NCBI GenBank assembly: GCA_037179515.1
Contig: JAXCGZ010001894.1
Location: 1 to 64,000 of the forward strand
DNA: 64,000 bases
Reading direction: 5' to 3'
Source of the DNA: Halocaridina rubra
Taxonomy: Eukaryota; Arthropoda; Malacostraca; Decapoda; Atyidae
Shown here: positions 22,755 through 33,662 of the stretch, piece by piece
Layout of the letters: every line of letters begins with the position of its first letter
How positions within the stretch are numbered: the stretch's first letter is position 1
Translations under genes and position numbers: made by a program
The notes under the pieces: model-generated
What the model was told of the DNA's origin: nothing
Database searches by the model: none
What the model saw: only the letters and a program-made list of their open reading frames with translations

Positions 22755-24677
22755 TGTGACAGAGTGTTTCGCTCAATGTCAACAGAGGCTGTTAGATGCC
22801 TAAAAAAATAATTCCCTTTAACATAACTGTTATTTTCTAACTAAAAAAATTAATTCCCACTTCTTGACTTTCGCAGATTATGATTATTTGCAATTTGTAT
22901 TTTTGCTTATAGCTAATTTTAAATAGCTTATTTACTCTTCTTGTACGTGTAGAAGTATAGCCCCAATATAAAGGCTGCTCCTATTTTTCTGTCTGCTACG
23001 AGCCAAGAAAATTAAGAAAAAAATAACCAGTAACCTAACTTTTCATTATTATTCTCGTTTTATTTTATTTGCTTCCACTTGTTGCACCTAAAAATACTGT
23101 CTCTCCCTTGCATCTCTGCTATAATTGCCTGCCAGGGACCACCACTAAAATAGTCCTTAAAATGATATCAGAGCCAATTACTGCTCTAGGAATGTCTCCT
23201 ACAGATGACGTCACGAGGAACAAGGAGACGCTCTCTTTTGGCGCCGAGACTGCCCAGAGGCAACATCTCGCCTGGGTAGTCTAAGTTTATTTAAAATCTC
23301 ATTACGTGGCATCTTCACAGGAATTCATCTAGCACAACAAGGAATTCATCTAGCACAACAAGGTGAGGGATAGTGTATGGTAAAGCTCGTGGGTCAAGCA
23401 AATTGGTTTATTTTCGAGAATTAGTTACATTCGTTACTGGATAAATCTTATGGATTTCTATTCTCAGATTCCACTCCCAGTCACACGAAATTTTGTAGAT
23501 TACCACACTGGAATCTCACATGCCAAAGTTAATTCCTTAACCTGTAAATTACAGCTGATATATATTGCTGAGAAGTTTCTTATCACTGAATGTGATAAAC
23601 GAAAATCTCATCCTCTGAAGACTGGTTATGAGCCCGTAAAAATCTATCTCTCTTCCTAATAAATTCTAATTTCATTTCACCCCTTTCTATCATCGTAAAT
23701 AAAGTGTTTTACTTCAAAAACTCGTCAATAAAGCTATTTGCCAAAAAACAAAATTGCAAATATTCAAAAGGTAATTTTTCCCAGTTGGCTATGCAAATAT
23801 TTCTTGTTAACCACAATTTAATGAATGCATACCGTATTTATCTTGCTAATTCTTCATATGTTGGGGATAAAGTGTTTTGAGTTATAAGTTGCAAATACCT
23901 CAAAAGGTGGTTTTGCACCCTTTTTTTCATTGCAAAGTTCTTGATAACTAAAAGTGAATGAATACTGTATTTATCTCGTAGATTCTTCCTTTATCCTAAA
24001 TAGAGTGTTACCATATTAATTATTAATCAGTAATAAGCATTGCAACTTTTGTGGTTGCCCACAATTTAAGGAATACATACAGTACTGTATTTGTCTTGCT
24101 TATTCTTCATTTATTGTGAATATATTGTTTTCTTTAAAACCAGTAAAGAATTAATGTTTTGTATGCTATTATGGTAGCATAAATATTTCTGGTTAGCTGT
24201 GAATAACCTATATATATTCATCCAGTAGAATGACATTGGAAACTCATTATATGTGTGCTCATGCTTTCAGTTTCCCATTATAAACAGTGTGTCATTTCTG
24301 TTTCTGAAATTGCAGTGTCCTGTATTCTACTCTGCCTGTGTGACAGAGGTAATCATCGAGTTGAGGCCAAAGTCTTGGCATACGTCCGTGGTGCCGGGAA
24401 ACGAACTCATACTCACCTCCTCCGGGATTCGAGGCAGCATTTCATAAAATTTAATTTGAGAAATTTAATTCAATTCTTTTAATGTCATTGCATTTCCAAA
24501 ATTAAAAGAAAGTTGAATTCTGAGTTTCATTTAACCGACTAATGGTAATATAGATGGGGTGTTCAAGTACAAATATCTGTCCTGTCTGTTTGTGAGCTCT
24601 TAACCGAGCTCGGTACTTTGAGTCCCCTTAGTAAAACAGAATCTTAAAAAACACTCTAGCATCCTTAAAACCCCACA
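22755..24677 (+). repeat. Gypsy copy 1, 5' LTR
   Basis: 1923 bp, starting tgtgacagagtgtttcgctc and ending ccccaca. It contains a tandem duplication of the 21-bp sequence with gaattcatctagcacaac near 23320-23362; gypsy copy 2 has a single copy. Short ORFs of 60-75 codons recur in both LTRs and look like chance. Confidence 0.93.
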
Positions 24678-24682
24678 AGATT

Positions 24683-24700
24683 TGGCGCCCGAACAGGGAC
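24683..24700 (+). other. Primer-binding site, tRNA-Lys (UUU) type
   Basis: tggcgcccgaacagggac lies 5 bp after the 5' LTR and is complementary to the 3' 18 nt of animal tRNA-Lys3. Gypsy copy 2 has the same site on the minus strand at 51453-51470. Confidence 0.92.
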
Positions 24701-25336
24701 CCGAACAGACAGACTGATTTTATAAATTTATTTTTATTTTGCTTTTTAACATTGCACATGAAAACCCGATTACCATTGGCTCGATTATTGAAATGAATGA
24801 ATCTTAGGCTGCACACGAAAATTTTCGCGCTAGAAACGTGGCGGATAGGAAATTTTCTTTATTTTCAATATTGATTATGGTAACTAATATTTTCTTGTTT
24901 CCCATGTGGTAAACAATATTTCAGGAAATCTACATGAGATTATGTGGTAACAGACTTTAGAAATTTTGCATGACGAGAAGACGTGTTATATAAAATTTCA
25001 TTTATTTGCGTGATAAGATTGAGTTTTAAAGCATTCGTGTTTTATATATCCGTTAAAGGGTGATACTTGTTAGGAATTGGGAGAAAGCATATTAAGTATT
25101 TTTGCTTATAATTGTGTTTTATATTCAAGCATTGACTGCTCATAGATTGGAAGAAAAACTTTGGTGTCATTTATCGAGCCTAGGCTAAGCCTTTCATGTG
25201 TCCGAGTTGTCACTTGAAAATAAATTTTCTCATTACTAGTAGAAATGTGTAATCTGGCTGCCTAGTAAGCTGTTAGCTTATCGTTGGTGTATTTTGCATA
25301 GGATCTGTGCCCTTTTGGTAACACTCCAGAATTTTA

Positions 25337-25655
25337 CTTACGACATTTTATTTGTGGGTACTGCCATATACGCGCTCATACGCAGGCACGACCGCGATAC
25401 TGTACTTGTTCGTATTACTTACGACATTTTATTTGTGGGTACTGCCATATACGCGCTCATGCGCAGGCACGACCGCGATACTGTACTTGTTCGTATCACT
25501 TACGACATTTTATTTGTGGGTACTGCCATATACGCGCTCATACGCAGGCACGACCGCGATACTGTACTTGTTCGTATTACTTACGACATTTTATTTGTGG
25601 GTACTGCCATATATGCGCTCATACGCAGGCACGACCGCTATACTGTACTTGATTG
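25337..25655 (+). repeat. 81-bp tandem repeat in the gypsy leader
   Basis: Four copies with starts (cgacattttatttgtggg) at 25341, 25422, 25503 and 25584. Each contains ggtactgccatatacgcgct and caggcacgaccgc. Gypsy copy 2 carries about two, so copy number varies between elements. The unit shares its core (ggtactgcca...caggcacgac) with the 137-bp repeat that follows, suggesting both arose from one ancestral segment. Confidence 0.9.
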
Positions 25656-25724
25656 TACTCTCAGGCACTGGGTGCTAGTCGGTAAAATTCGTTGTTACTC
25701 ATTCCTTTCATTTGCACCATAACC

Positions 25725-26105
25725 GCAGGTACTGCCACGTATTGCTGTTAAGCAGGCACGACTGCCATTCTGTATTGCCAGTGTTTTATGCACTGTTTTG
25801 CAACATTTTGTTGCTGTTGCACTTGATTGTGTTGCTCATTCCTTTCATTTGCACAATAACTGCAGGTACTGCCACGTATTGCTGTTAAGCAGGCACGACT
25901 GCCATTCTGTATTACCAGTGTTTCATACACTGTTTTGCAACATATTGTTGCTGTTGCACTTGATTGTGTTGCTCATTCCTTTCATTTGCACAATAACCGC
26001 AGGTACTGCCACATATTGCTGTTAAGCAGGCACGACTGCCATTCTGTATTGCCAGTGTTTCATGCACTGTTTTGCAACATTTTGCTGCTGTTGCACTTGA
26101 TTGAA
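25725..26105 (+). repeat. 137-bp tandem repeat in the gypsy leader
   Basis: Nearly three copies, with actgccac(g/a)tattgctg at 25731, 25868 and 26005. Each has ttaagcaggcacgactgcc and ttgcaacattttg. It lies just upstream of the gag start codon. Confidence 0.9.
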
Positions 26106-26270
26106 TTTTGAGTCACTTTTATGGTGAGATTTTGAGATCACTTTTACGTTCAAGTTTGAACTGTGGTGTTGTGTGGTTCTTTCATTTTTTTTTCTACTAC
26201 TGTATTGTAGAGATTTGTTTTTCTGTGTGGTTGTTTTGGCACTTCGTTATTGACTGTTTAGGAAACCACC

Positions 26271-29200
26271 ATGGCAACCAGGCAGGCACAGGAAACAAAC
26301 ATGGAAACCATCCAAACATTCGATGAGGAGCGTTACCTAGACACAATGATTGCTAGGGGTGAGAGATACGGTCTTTCCCCAGAGAAGAAGCTCTTCGAAT
26401 GGGCTCATGAGAAGATGGTTGAACGCCGAAATAAGCTGGAGGCACAAGCACGTGAGGAGGCACAAGCACAACGTGAGGAGGCACAAGCACAACGTGAGGA
26501 GGCACAAGCACAACGTGAGGAGGCACAAGCACAACGTGAGGAGGCACAAGCACAACGTGAACATGAGCTTGCGCTTGCTCGGCTTCAAGCGGGAATCCCA
26601 GACAGTGGTCTTTCAACTGGAAATGGGAACCAGCCTCGGGAGAGGCCCTCCCCAATACCAAAGTACGAGGACGACGGCAGGCAACCGCTTGATTCTTACA
26701 TCCGCTCTTTCGAAAGTCTTGCGGCAGTTAACGAAGGCACAGAGTTTGAGAAGAGTCGTTGGCTGCTAACCTCCATGCCACCCCGTCTGCTCTCCCTGGT
26801 CAGTGAACTCGACCAAATGCAACTGAGGGACTATGAGAAAGTTAAAAGCACACTCCTGGCCTCACAGAACCTTTCACCAGCTGAGTGTCGTGCTAGGTAT
26901 CTTTCTGCTTTCCCATTGAAGGAGGAGAACTGTAGTACCTTTGGCAAACGCAAGGCTCGCCTCTTTAATGATTGGTTACGGGTTGCAAAGTGTCCTCGTG
27001 AGAAGTTGTATGCGTTCTTGATGTTTGATGCAATTGCCAATGAACTTCCTCCAGATGTTGTTGCATATGTAAGGACTCAGCTTAAGGATGAGATCGACTA
27101 CGAGAAAAGTCTAGCTGCTGTGGACGAGTACCTCCAGCACAACCAGCCCGGAGTACGTCTCTGTGATGTTTTGAGGGCAAGAAGGGCCGATTCCAAGGTT
27201 CGTCCTCAGAGTTGTATCTCCCCCGCAGCAAGCCATGATTCTCACCGGAAAGGAGATCATAGGAACGGGAAGCACAAGGGCCCCTCGCAGAACTCACATC
27301 GTCCAGCACATCTTCCTTACACTCCAAAGCCTTATTACGGCAATGCACCCACACTCAAGAAGGATAACTCAGTAAGAACTAAGCCTCAGCAGTTCAGAGG
27401 CAAAGGCCATTACTCTGCTCCTCCTTCCCAGGGTTTTCAGCAAAACTCTAAGAGCCACCACGCTCCCTCACACAGCGGCGGCCCACAAAGCCGTCCGGCC
27501 ACGCACATGGCCCATGCTGTAGAAATAAGGCCAGAAAGGGCCACTGGGGATAACGCCGAGGAACCTACGTACAAACTTGCCAATGTGGAACTCACCGAAT
27601 GGGGTAATCCGCAGGTGATCCCAAAATGTCTAGGAACTATAAATGGTGTGGAAGTTGAGATAGCCCTCGACACAGGGGCCAATGGCATATTTGTTGATGA
27701 GAGATTCGTCAGGGATGAAGATTATACCGGCGAAGTCGTTCGTGTGCGGGTTGCTGAAGGAACACCCCAAATACGACGCTGCTGTGTCATTAACCTGGAT
27801 TGTAAATACTACAAGGGAAAAGCCCCAGCTGTGGCAATGATTGAGCTTATGTACCCTGTCTTGATGGGTCGTGCACTGAACCTAGTTCCTACTTTCCAGG
27901 CCGACCTCTACCATAAGGACATTTCTCGTTATAACTTCCCTCAGGGGAAGTCACATGAAGCCATTTCAGCAGCAACTCCTGGCATCGATGCCAAGAATAT
28001 GGACGATTCTCCGACTGACTCCGTTGAGTCTGCCGCAGTTAGTAAACGTAATGTGGAACACGGAGAGTTTACCCCTCCTTTACCAGATGATGCACCTCTA
28101 GAGCCATTGAAGTCCCGTCCAGACTTTGCCAAATTGCAGCAAGACTGCCCCAGCCTCAAACGCTGGATGCAGCAGGCCACCGAGGGAAGGACCTTCACGG
28201 TGAGAGGAGGAGGCCAGATCACTTATGCCCTTGAAGATGGAGTACTTCGTAGGCATGTGACTAAAGGTGGCCACACCTTTAAACAGTTGGTGGTGCCCGC
28301 TTCGTTGCGCCGCCAGGCTATGTATGTGGCACACCATTTACCTCTGAGTGGACACAGAGGCAAAGCAAAAACTCGGCATGTCCTTCAGAAGGCTTTTGCA
28401 TGGCCAAACATGTACACCGAGGTAGACAGATATGTAGGTTCCTGCCCTGTCTGTCAATCCACCTCAACGGCACCAGTACCGAAAGTTCCCATGGGGATAA
28501 CTAAGCTCTCAATGGAGCCAATTTCCAATGTCGCTATTGACATACTAGGTCCTATTAATCCAACTTTGTCCACGGGGAAACAATTCCTCCTGGTATATGC
28601 TGACCTGGCAACAAGGTACCCAGATGCAGTGCCACTGTCTTCTATCACAACTGAAGCAGTTGCTCAAGCCCTATTTGAAATGTGCTCCAGGGTTGGCTTT
28701 CCTGAGCAGGTCACTTCTGACAATGGAAGTCAGTTTACAAGTAGGCACTTTGAGGCTTTCTGTAACCTTTTAGAAATCAAGCACATTCGTACGAGTGTCT
28801 ATCATGCCCAATCAAATGGAGCATGCGAACGCTATAACGGGACATTGAAGCGATGTTTGCGCAAGCTAGTGATAGATATGCCTAGGCAGTGGGACAAGTA
28901 CGTCCCTGCTGCACTTTTCTCCTTCAGAGACACGCCCCACGACACTACTGGATACTCGCCTTTCGAGATGATTTATGGTCATAAGGTCAGAGGCCCAGTA
29001 GAATTCTTGGCAGAATGTTGGGATTCACCTACCATCAAAGATGACGATAGGGACGTTCATGAGTATATTTTGAAGTTTTCGTCTCACCTCAAAAAGGCTT
29101 GGAAAACTGCACAATTAGCCATTAAGGGTCACCAGCAGACTGCCAAGCTCCTCTTTGACAAGCGTGCGCGGCGTCGTGCCCTGACACCCGGAGATCGAGC

Positions 29201-30773
29201 TCTGTTACTTCTTCCAACAGATACCCGCAAGCTAATGCTACGCTGGAAAGGACCGTACACTGTGGTACACCGGGTGACCCCTGACAATTATGTGCTAAAT
29301 GTTGATGGCAATAACCGGAAATACCACATTAACCAGCTGAAGCTGTATTGTGAGGACCCGGAGGCCCACAGGGATCCTGCGCTGGCGCTCCCAGCAACCC
29401 CTATAGATGCCTCCAGCATCAACAGAACCTCCGAGGCTGCAGCAACACAGGTGCTCCATTATAGCCACCCCTTACTTCCTATATTGGAATACTCCCCCCT
29501 TGCAGTGGAGACAGACTTACGGGAGTGGAGTTTTTCTGAAGAAGCCCCTCTGGCCGCAGCCACTGCCCTTGCAATTGAAGACATAAGCTTAGCTTTTGAT
29601 GATGGTAAGGATCCTGCCATTCCCACACACCGAAAAGAAAGTGTGAGTAATTGTATTATTAACTCCAGACTGCAACCGAGTCAACGGGAACAGCTGAACA
29701 AGCTATTAGAGGACTATGAGAACGTCTTCAACGACCTCCCAGGCAGTACCACTACCCTTGAGCATCATGTCAGATTGACTGACCCAGAGCCATTTCGGCA
29801 TTCCTATGGTCTTCCCCACCAGCTGTCCTTACGGCTGAAGGAAGATCTTGACACTTGGGTCCGCCTCGGAATAGTTGAAAAGAGCATTTCGCCTTGGTGT
29901 TCGCCGTTACTGGCAGTGCGTAAGCGAGATGGCAGTCACAGGTTCTGCCTTGACTGTCGTAAGCTTAACTCCCGTACCATCTTTGATGGAGAGCCCATTG
30001 CTGACGCCGAGCATATTTTCTCGTTGCTTTCTCAAGCCCGTTACCTGTCCAAGTTGGATCTGGCCAGTGGATTCTGGCATGTCCCGTTGAGCGAGACTAC
30101 CAAGCCTCTTACAGCTTTTTCCACAAGATATGGTCTATATCAGTTCAGGGTCATGCCTTTTGGTATGGTAAATGCCCCTGGCTGCTTCAGCAGACTCATG
30201 AGGATAGTACTACAGGATCTCGACAATGTTTCATGCTTTATAGACGACATCCTGGTGCATTCTCAGGATTGGTCATCGCACCTCAAGACTCTCCGCAGAG
30301 TTCTCACTCGTCTGAACCAGCATGGACTTCACTTAAAGCCTTCCAAATGTGAGATTGGTTTCACACAATTGCAGTATCTCGGCCACGTGGTTGGAGAAGG
30401 AGTTATGTCCCCTTTACATGACAGGGTACAAGCAATTAAGGATATGGAGAAACCTGCCACTGTCACTCAACTGAGATCATTCCTGGGTAGTGTCGGCTAC
30501 TACCAACGGTTCATTCCACACTTTAATACCATCGCTGCCCCTTTGCAGCAACTGACCTCCTCGAAGCAAAGTAAATCCTCCCCTGTCAAATGGACAGATG
30601 AAGCGGAGAGAGCATTTTTCAAGCTCCGAGAAGCATTGGCAGGTGAGCCAGTATTACAACTGGTAAACCCTGATTTTCCATTTATCTTGCAGACCGACGC
30701 CTCAGACGAAGGCCTGGGTGCCGTGCTCTTGCAAGCCCGATCAGACAACTCAGCAGAAGTAGCTCCAGTGTGA
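26271..30773 (+). CDS. Gag-pol polyprotein, gypsy copy 1: Gag-PR-IN-RT (1500 aa)
   Basis: Single open frame from an ATG in good context (accaccATGg). Gag comes first, with a Gln/Glu/Arg repeat at residues about 59-97 and a basic Pro/His/Ser-rich tail. The protease has LDTGANGIF near residue 467. Integrase follows: an HHCC zinc module at about 688-728 (HHLPLSGHRGK, SCPVCQ), a DDE core with AIDILGP, TSDNGSQF and SNGACERYNGT (about 754-852), and a GPY/F module (WKGPYTVV, HINQLKLY) at about 993-1030. RT comes last, with LDCRKLNSRT near 1227 and active site FIDDILVHS near 1323. The frame ends at a TGA within the start of RNase H. Gag and pol share one frame with no separating stop. PR and IN upstream of RT is the diagnostic oddity. 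Confidence 0.93.
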   Translation: MATRQAQETNMETIQTFDEERYLDTMIARGERYGLSPEKKLFEWAHEKMVERRNKLEAQAREEAQAQREEAQAQREEAQAQREEAQAQREEAQAQREHELALARLQAGIPDSGLSTGNGNQPRERPSPIPKYEDDGRQPLDSYIRSFESLAAVNEGTEFEKSRWLLTSMPPRLLSLVSELDQMQLRDYEKVKSTLLASQNLSPAECRARYLSAFPLKEENCSTFGKRKARLFNDWLRVAKCPREKLYAFLMFDAIANELPPDVVAYVRTQLKDEIDYEKSLAAVDEYLQHNQPGVRLCDVLRARRADSKVRPQSCISPAASHDSHRKGDHRNGKHKGPSQNSHRPAHLPYTPKPYYGNAPTLKKDNSVRTKPQQFRGKGHYSAPPSQGFQQNSKSHHAPSHSGGPQSRPATHMAHAVEIRPERATGDNAEEPTYKLANVELTEWGNPQVIPKCLGTINGVEVEIALDTGANGIFVDERFVRDEDYTGEVVRVRVAEGTPQIRRCCVINLDCKYYKGKAPAVAMIELMYPVLMGRALNLVPTFQADLYHKDISRYNFPQGKSHEAISAATPGIDAKNMDDSPTDSVESAAVSKRNVEHGEFTPPLPDDAPLEPLKSRPDFAKLQQDCPSLKRWMQQATEGRTFTVRGGGQITYALEDGVLRRHVTKGGHTFKQLVVPASLRRQAMYVAHHLPLSGHRGKAKTRHVLQKAFAWPNMYTEVDRYVGSCPVCQSTSTAPVPKVPMGITKLSMEPISNVAIDILGPINPTLSTGKQFLLVYADLATRYPDAVPLSSITTEAVAQALFEMCSRVGFPEQVTSDNGSQFTSRHFEAFCNLLEIKHIRTSVYHAQSNGACERYNGTLKRCLRKLVIDMPRQWDKYVPAALFSFRDTPHDTTGYSPFEMIYGHKVRGPVEFLAECWDSPTIKDDDRDVHEYILKFSSHLKKAWKTAQLAIKGHQQTAKLLFDKRARRRALTPGDRALLLLPTDTRKLMLRWKGPYTVVHRVTPDNYVLNVDGNNRKYHINQLKLYCEDPEAHRDPALALPATPIDASSINRTSEAAATQVLHYSHPLLPILEYSPLAVETDLREWSFSEEAPLAAATALAIEDISLAFDDGKDPAIPTHRKESVSNCIINSRLQPSQREQLNKLLEDYENVFNDLPGSTTTLEHHVRLTDPEPFRHSYGLPHQLSLRLKEDLDTWVRLGIVEKSISPWCSPLLAVRKRDGSHRFCLDCRKLNSRTIFDGEPIADAEHIFSLLSQARYLSKLDLASGFWHVPLSETTKPLTAFSTRYGLYQFRVMPFGMVNAPGCFSRLMRIVLQDLDNVSCFIDDILVHSQDWSSHLKTLRRVLTRLNQHGLHLKPSKCEIGFTQLQYLGHVVGEGVMSPLHDRVQAIKDMEKPATVTQLRSFLGSVGYYQRFIPHFNTIAAPLQQLTSSKQSKSSPVKWTDEAERAFFKLREALAGEPVLQLVNPDFPFILQTDASDEGLGAVLLQARSDNSAEVAPV
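26446..26560 (+). repeat. 21-bp coding repeat in gag
   Basis: About five tandem copies of cgtgaggaggcacaagcacaa, encoding REEAQAQ heptads likely to form a charged helix or coiled coil in Gag. Gypsy copy 2 has only two degenerate copies, so the number varies by whole heptads. Confidence 0.92.
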
Positions 30774-31106
30774 TATGCAAGCCGCAGGCTTCGCCCTGCA
30801 GAGCGAAATTACTCCACCGTGGAGAAGGAAGCTCTAGCTGCATATTGGGCCATAAAGAAATTTGAAGTCCATCTGTATGGCCAACATTTTACACTGAGAA
30901 CCGACCACCGACCTCTCCTATATTTACAGACTGCAGACAAGCTAAATCCTCGTCTGAAAAGGTGGGCACATTACCTGAATCTTTTCAAATTCACTGCCCA
31001 ACATGTTCATGGCAAGGACAATGACCTTGCTGATCTACTAAGTCGACGGTCGTTACCCTCAAATGAGGAAGCTGGTGCTGTTAGCCTAAATTTGGCTAGT
31101 CAGTAA
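30774..31106 (+). CDS. RNase H continuation of gypsy copy 1 after an in-frame TGA
   Basis: The same frame stays open for 110 codons after the TGA at 30771-30773. It encodes the RNase H region typical of Ty3/gypsy (YASRRL, STVEKEALAAYWAIKKF, LRTDHRPLLYL, DNDLADLLSRRS) and ends with TAA. The TGA sits between PV and YASRRL, where relatives usually have a sense codon. Gypsy copy 2 has the same TGA at the same place. Either this is a defect inherited by both copies or it is read through. Confidence 0.85.
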   Translation, partial: YASRRLRPAERNYSTVEKEALAAYWAIKKFEVHLYGQHFTLRTDHRPLLYLQTADKLNPRLKRWAHYLNLFKFTAQHVHGKDNDLADLLSRRSLPSNEEAGAVSLNLASQ

Positions 31107-31742
31107 AGATTACTTCTCTAATGTGTTGTTTATTTTTATGTTTATCTTTTATGTCTTTAATACTGTACTGTACTTGTTTACTTTAGCGTACAAACGTTAT
31201 TCCTAATGGAAAACGAAAAAGATGAAGAATAATTTTTTGATCGTAGTTTTATATTTCCCTTTGTGGGACTTTGAAAGCCAGAACTTGGCAGAAACATTTT
31301 AGTTTAGTGCTGAATAGCTGAATGTTTTAAATCCAGTCGCCAATGTTAATGACGACGTGGTTCAAATGTTTAATTTGCGTATACTGTATTTTATTTTGTA
31401 TATTATATTATTGCCTTCTTGCATGTGAAGCATTCATAAACTTAAATATTGATATTCACTGATATCTAATTGTGATTTAATTTTCTTGAAATTTGAATTT
31501 GATCACATTTCTTTTATGTTTTGCATGTCATTTAATGTTTTGTTTACAAGACTTGTTTACTTTTACTAATAGTATGATATGTTCCAGTGGTGGATCCCTT
31601 TCTTATTGTTCATTTGTTCTTTTCCATGAGAAGGATATCTCATCCCTCATAATAACACTGAAGTCACCGTAACTTCCTCTGTTCTTTTTTCGCCTTCTGT
31701 AGTAGAATTTTAGTAAATCAATATTCTCTAGAAAGGGCCTTT
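31107..31742 (+). other. Gypsy copy 1 3' untranslated region
   Basis: AT-rich sequence between RNase H and the 3' LTR with no ORF and no env. The last bases (ctagaaagggccttt) before the LTR are purine-rich in part and occur identically in copy 2, so they are the polypurine-tract candidate. Confidence 0.7.
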
Positions 31743-33662
31743 GTGACAGAGTGTTTCGCTCAATGTCAACAGAGGCTGTTAGATGCCTAAAAAAATAATT
31801 CCCTTTAACATAACTGTTATTTTCTAACTAAAAAAATTAATTCCCACTTCTTGACTTTTGCAGATTATGATTATTTGCAATTTGTATTTTTGCTTATAGC
31901 TAATTTTAAATAGCTTATTTACTCTTCTTGTACGTGTAGAAGTATAGCCCCAATATAAAGGCTGCTCCTATTTTTCTGTCTGCTACGAGCCAAGAAAATA
32001 AAGAAAAAAATAACCAGTAACCTAACTTTTCATTATTATTCTCGTTTTATTTTATTTGCTTCCACTTGTTGCACCTAAAAATACTGTCTCTCCCTTGCAT
32101 CTCTGCTATAATTGCCTGCCAGGGACCACCACTAAAATAGTCCTTAAAATGATATCAGAGCCAATTACTGCTCTAGGAATGTCTCCTACAGATGACGTCA
32201 CGAGGAACAAGGAGACGCTCTCTTTTGGCGCCGAGACTGCCCAGAGGCAACATCTCGCCTGGGTAGTCTAAGTTTATTTAAAATCTCATTACGTGGCATC
32301 TTCACAGGAATTCATCTAGCACAACAAGGAATTCATCTAGCACAACAAGGTGAGGGATAGTGTATGGTAAAGCTCGTGGGTCAAGCAAATTGGTTTATTT
32401 TCGAGAATTAGTTACATTCGTTACTGGATAAATCTTATGGATTTCTATTCTCAGATTCCACTCCCAGTCACACGAAATTTTGTAGATTACCACACTGGAA
32501 TCTCACATGCCAAAGTTAATTCCTTAACCTGTAAATTACAGCTGATATATATTGCTGAGAAGTTTCTTATCACTGAATGTGATAAACGAAAATCTCATCC
32601 TCTGAAGACTGGTTATGAGCCCGTAAAAATCTATCTCTCTTCCTAATAAATTCTAATTTCATTTTACCCCTTTCTATCATCGTAAATAAAGTGTTTTACT
32701 TCAAAAACTCGTCAATAAAGCTATTTGCCAAAAAACAAAATTGCAAATATTCAAAAGGTAATTTTTCCCAGTTGGCTATGCAAATATTTCTTGTTAACCA
32801 CAATTTAATGAATGCATACCGTATTTATCTTGCTAATTCTTCATATGTTGGGGATAAAGTGTTTTGAGTTATAAGTTGCAAATACCTCAAAAGGTGGTTT
32901 TGCACCCTTTTTTCATTGCAATGTTCTTGATAACTAAAAGTGAATGAATACTGTATTTATCTCGTAGATTCTTCCTTTATCCTAAATAGAGTGTTACCAT
33001 ATTAATTATTAATCAGTAATAAGCATTGCAACTTTTGTGGTTGCCCACAATTTAAGGAATACATACAGTACTGTATTTGTCTTGCTTATTCTTTTATTGT
33101 GAATATATTGTTTTCTTTAAAACCAGTAAAGAATTAATGTTTGTATGCTATTATGGTAGCATAAATATTTCTGGTTAGCTGTGAATAACCTATATATATT
33201 CATCCAGTAGAATGCCATTGGAAACTCATTATATGTGTGCTCATGCTTTCAGTTTCCCATTATAAACAGTGTGTCATTTCTGTTTCTGAAATTGCAGTGT
33301 CCTGTATTCTACTCTGCCTGTGTGACAGAGGTAATCATCGAGTTGAGGCCAAAGTCTTGGCATACGTCCGTGGTGCCGGGAAACGAACTCATACTCACCT
33401 CCTCCGGGATTCGAGGCAGCATTTCATAAAATTTAATTTGAGAAATTTAATTCAATTCTTTTAATGTCATTGCATTTCCAAAATTAAAAGAAAGTTGAAT
33501 TCTGAGTTCCATTTAACCGACTAATGGTAATATAGATGGGGTGTTCAAGTACAAATATCTGTCCTGTCTGTTTGTGAGCTCTTAACCGAGCTCGGTACTT
33601 TGAGTCCCCTTAGTAAAACAGAATCTTAAAAAAAACACTCTATCATCCTAAACCCCCCCACA
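31743..33662 (+). repeat. Gypsy copy 1, 3' LTR
   Basis: 1920 bp, matching 22755-24677 with scattered differences (for example agaaaataaag versus agaaaattaag and attcttttattg versus attcttcatttattg). It ends cccccaca followed by the TSD cagat. Confidence 0.93.

Larger units (their letters stand above)
24701..26270 (+). other. Gypsy copy 1 leader (non-coding)
   Basis: 1.57 kb between the primer site and the gag start with no convincing gene. Its 3' half contains two tandem arrays (81 bp and 137 bp units) listed separately. The ORFs that run through the arrays are periodic by-products. Confidence 0.75.
22755..33662 (+). mobile_element. Integrase-first Ty3/gypsy-type LTR retrotransposon (Gmr1-like), copy 1
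   Basis: Complete 10.9-kb element with LTRs of 1923 and 1920 bp, TG...CA ends and TSD cagat (22750-22754 and 33663-33667). It has a tRNA-Lys-type primer site, a repeat-rich leader and one long gag-pol reading frame. Pol domain order is protease, integrase, RT, RNase H. Ordinary Ty3/gypsy elements carry integrase last, while integrase-first gypsy elements are known as the Gmr1-like group. No envelope ORF is present. The LTRs differ by a dozen or so substitutions and small indels by eye, so it is older than the BEL-type insertion. Confidence 0.92.

Noticed and set aside
24683..24700. Endogenous retrovirus or lentivirus because of the tRNA-Lys3 primer site
   Set aside because: No env ORF, gypsy-type integrase and RT, and integrase-first order. 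It is a retrotransposon.
26337..26769. Repetitive ORFs on both strands over the gag heptad repeat
   Set aside because: A 21-bp repeat with no stop in any frame opens all frames. Only the gag frame continues into pol.
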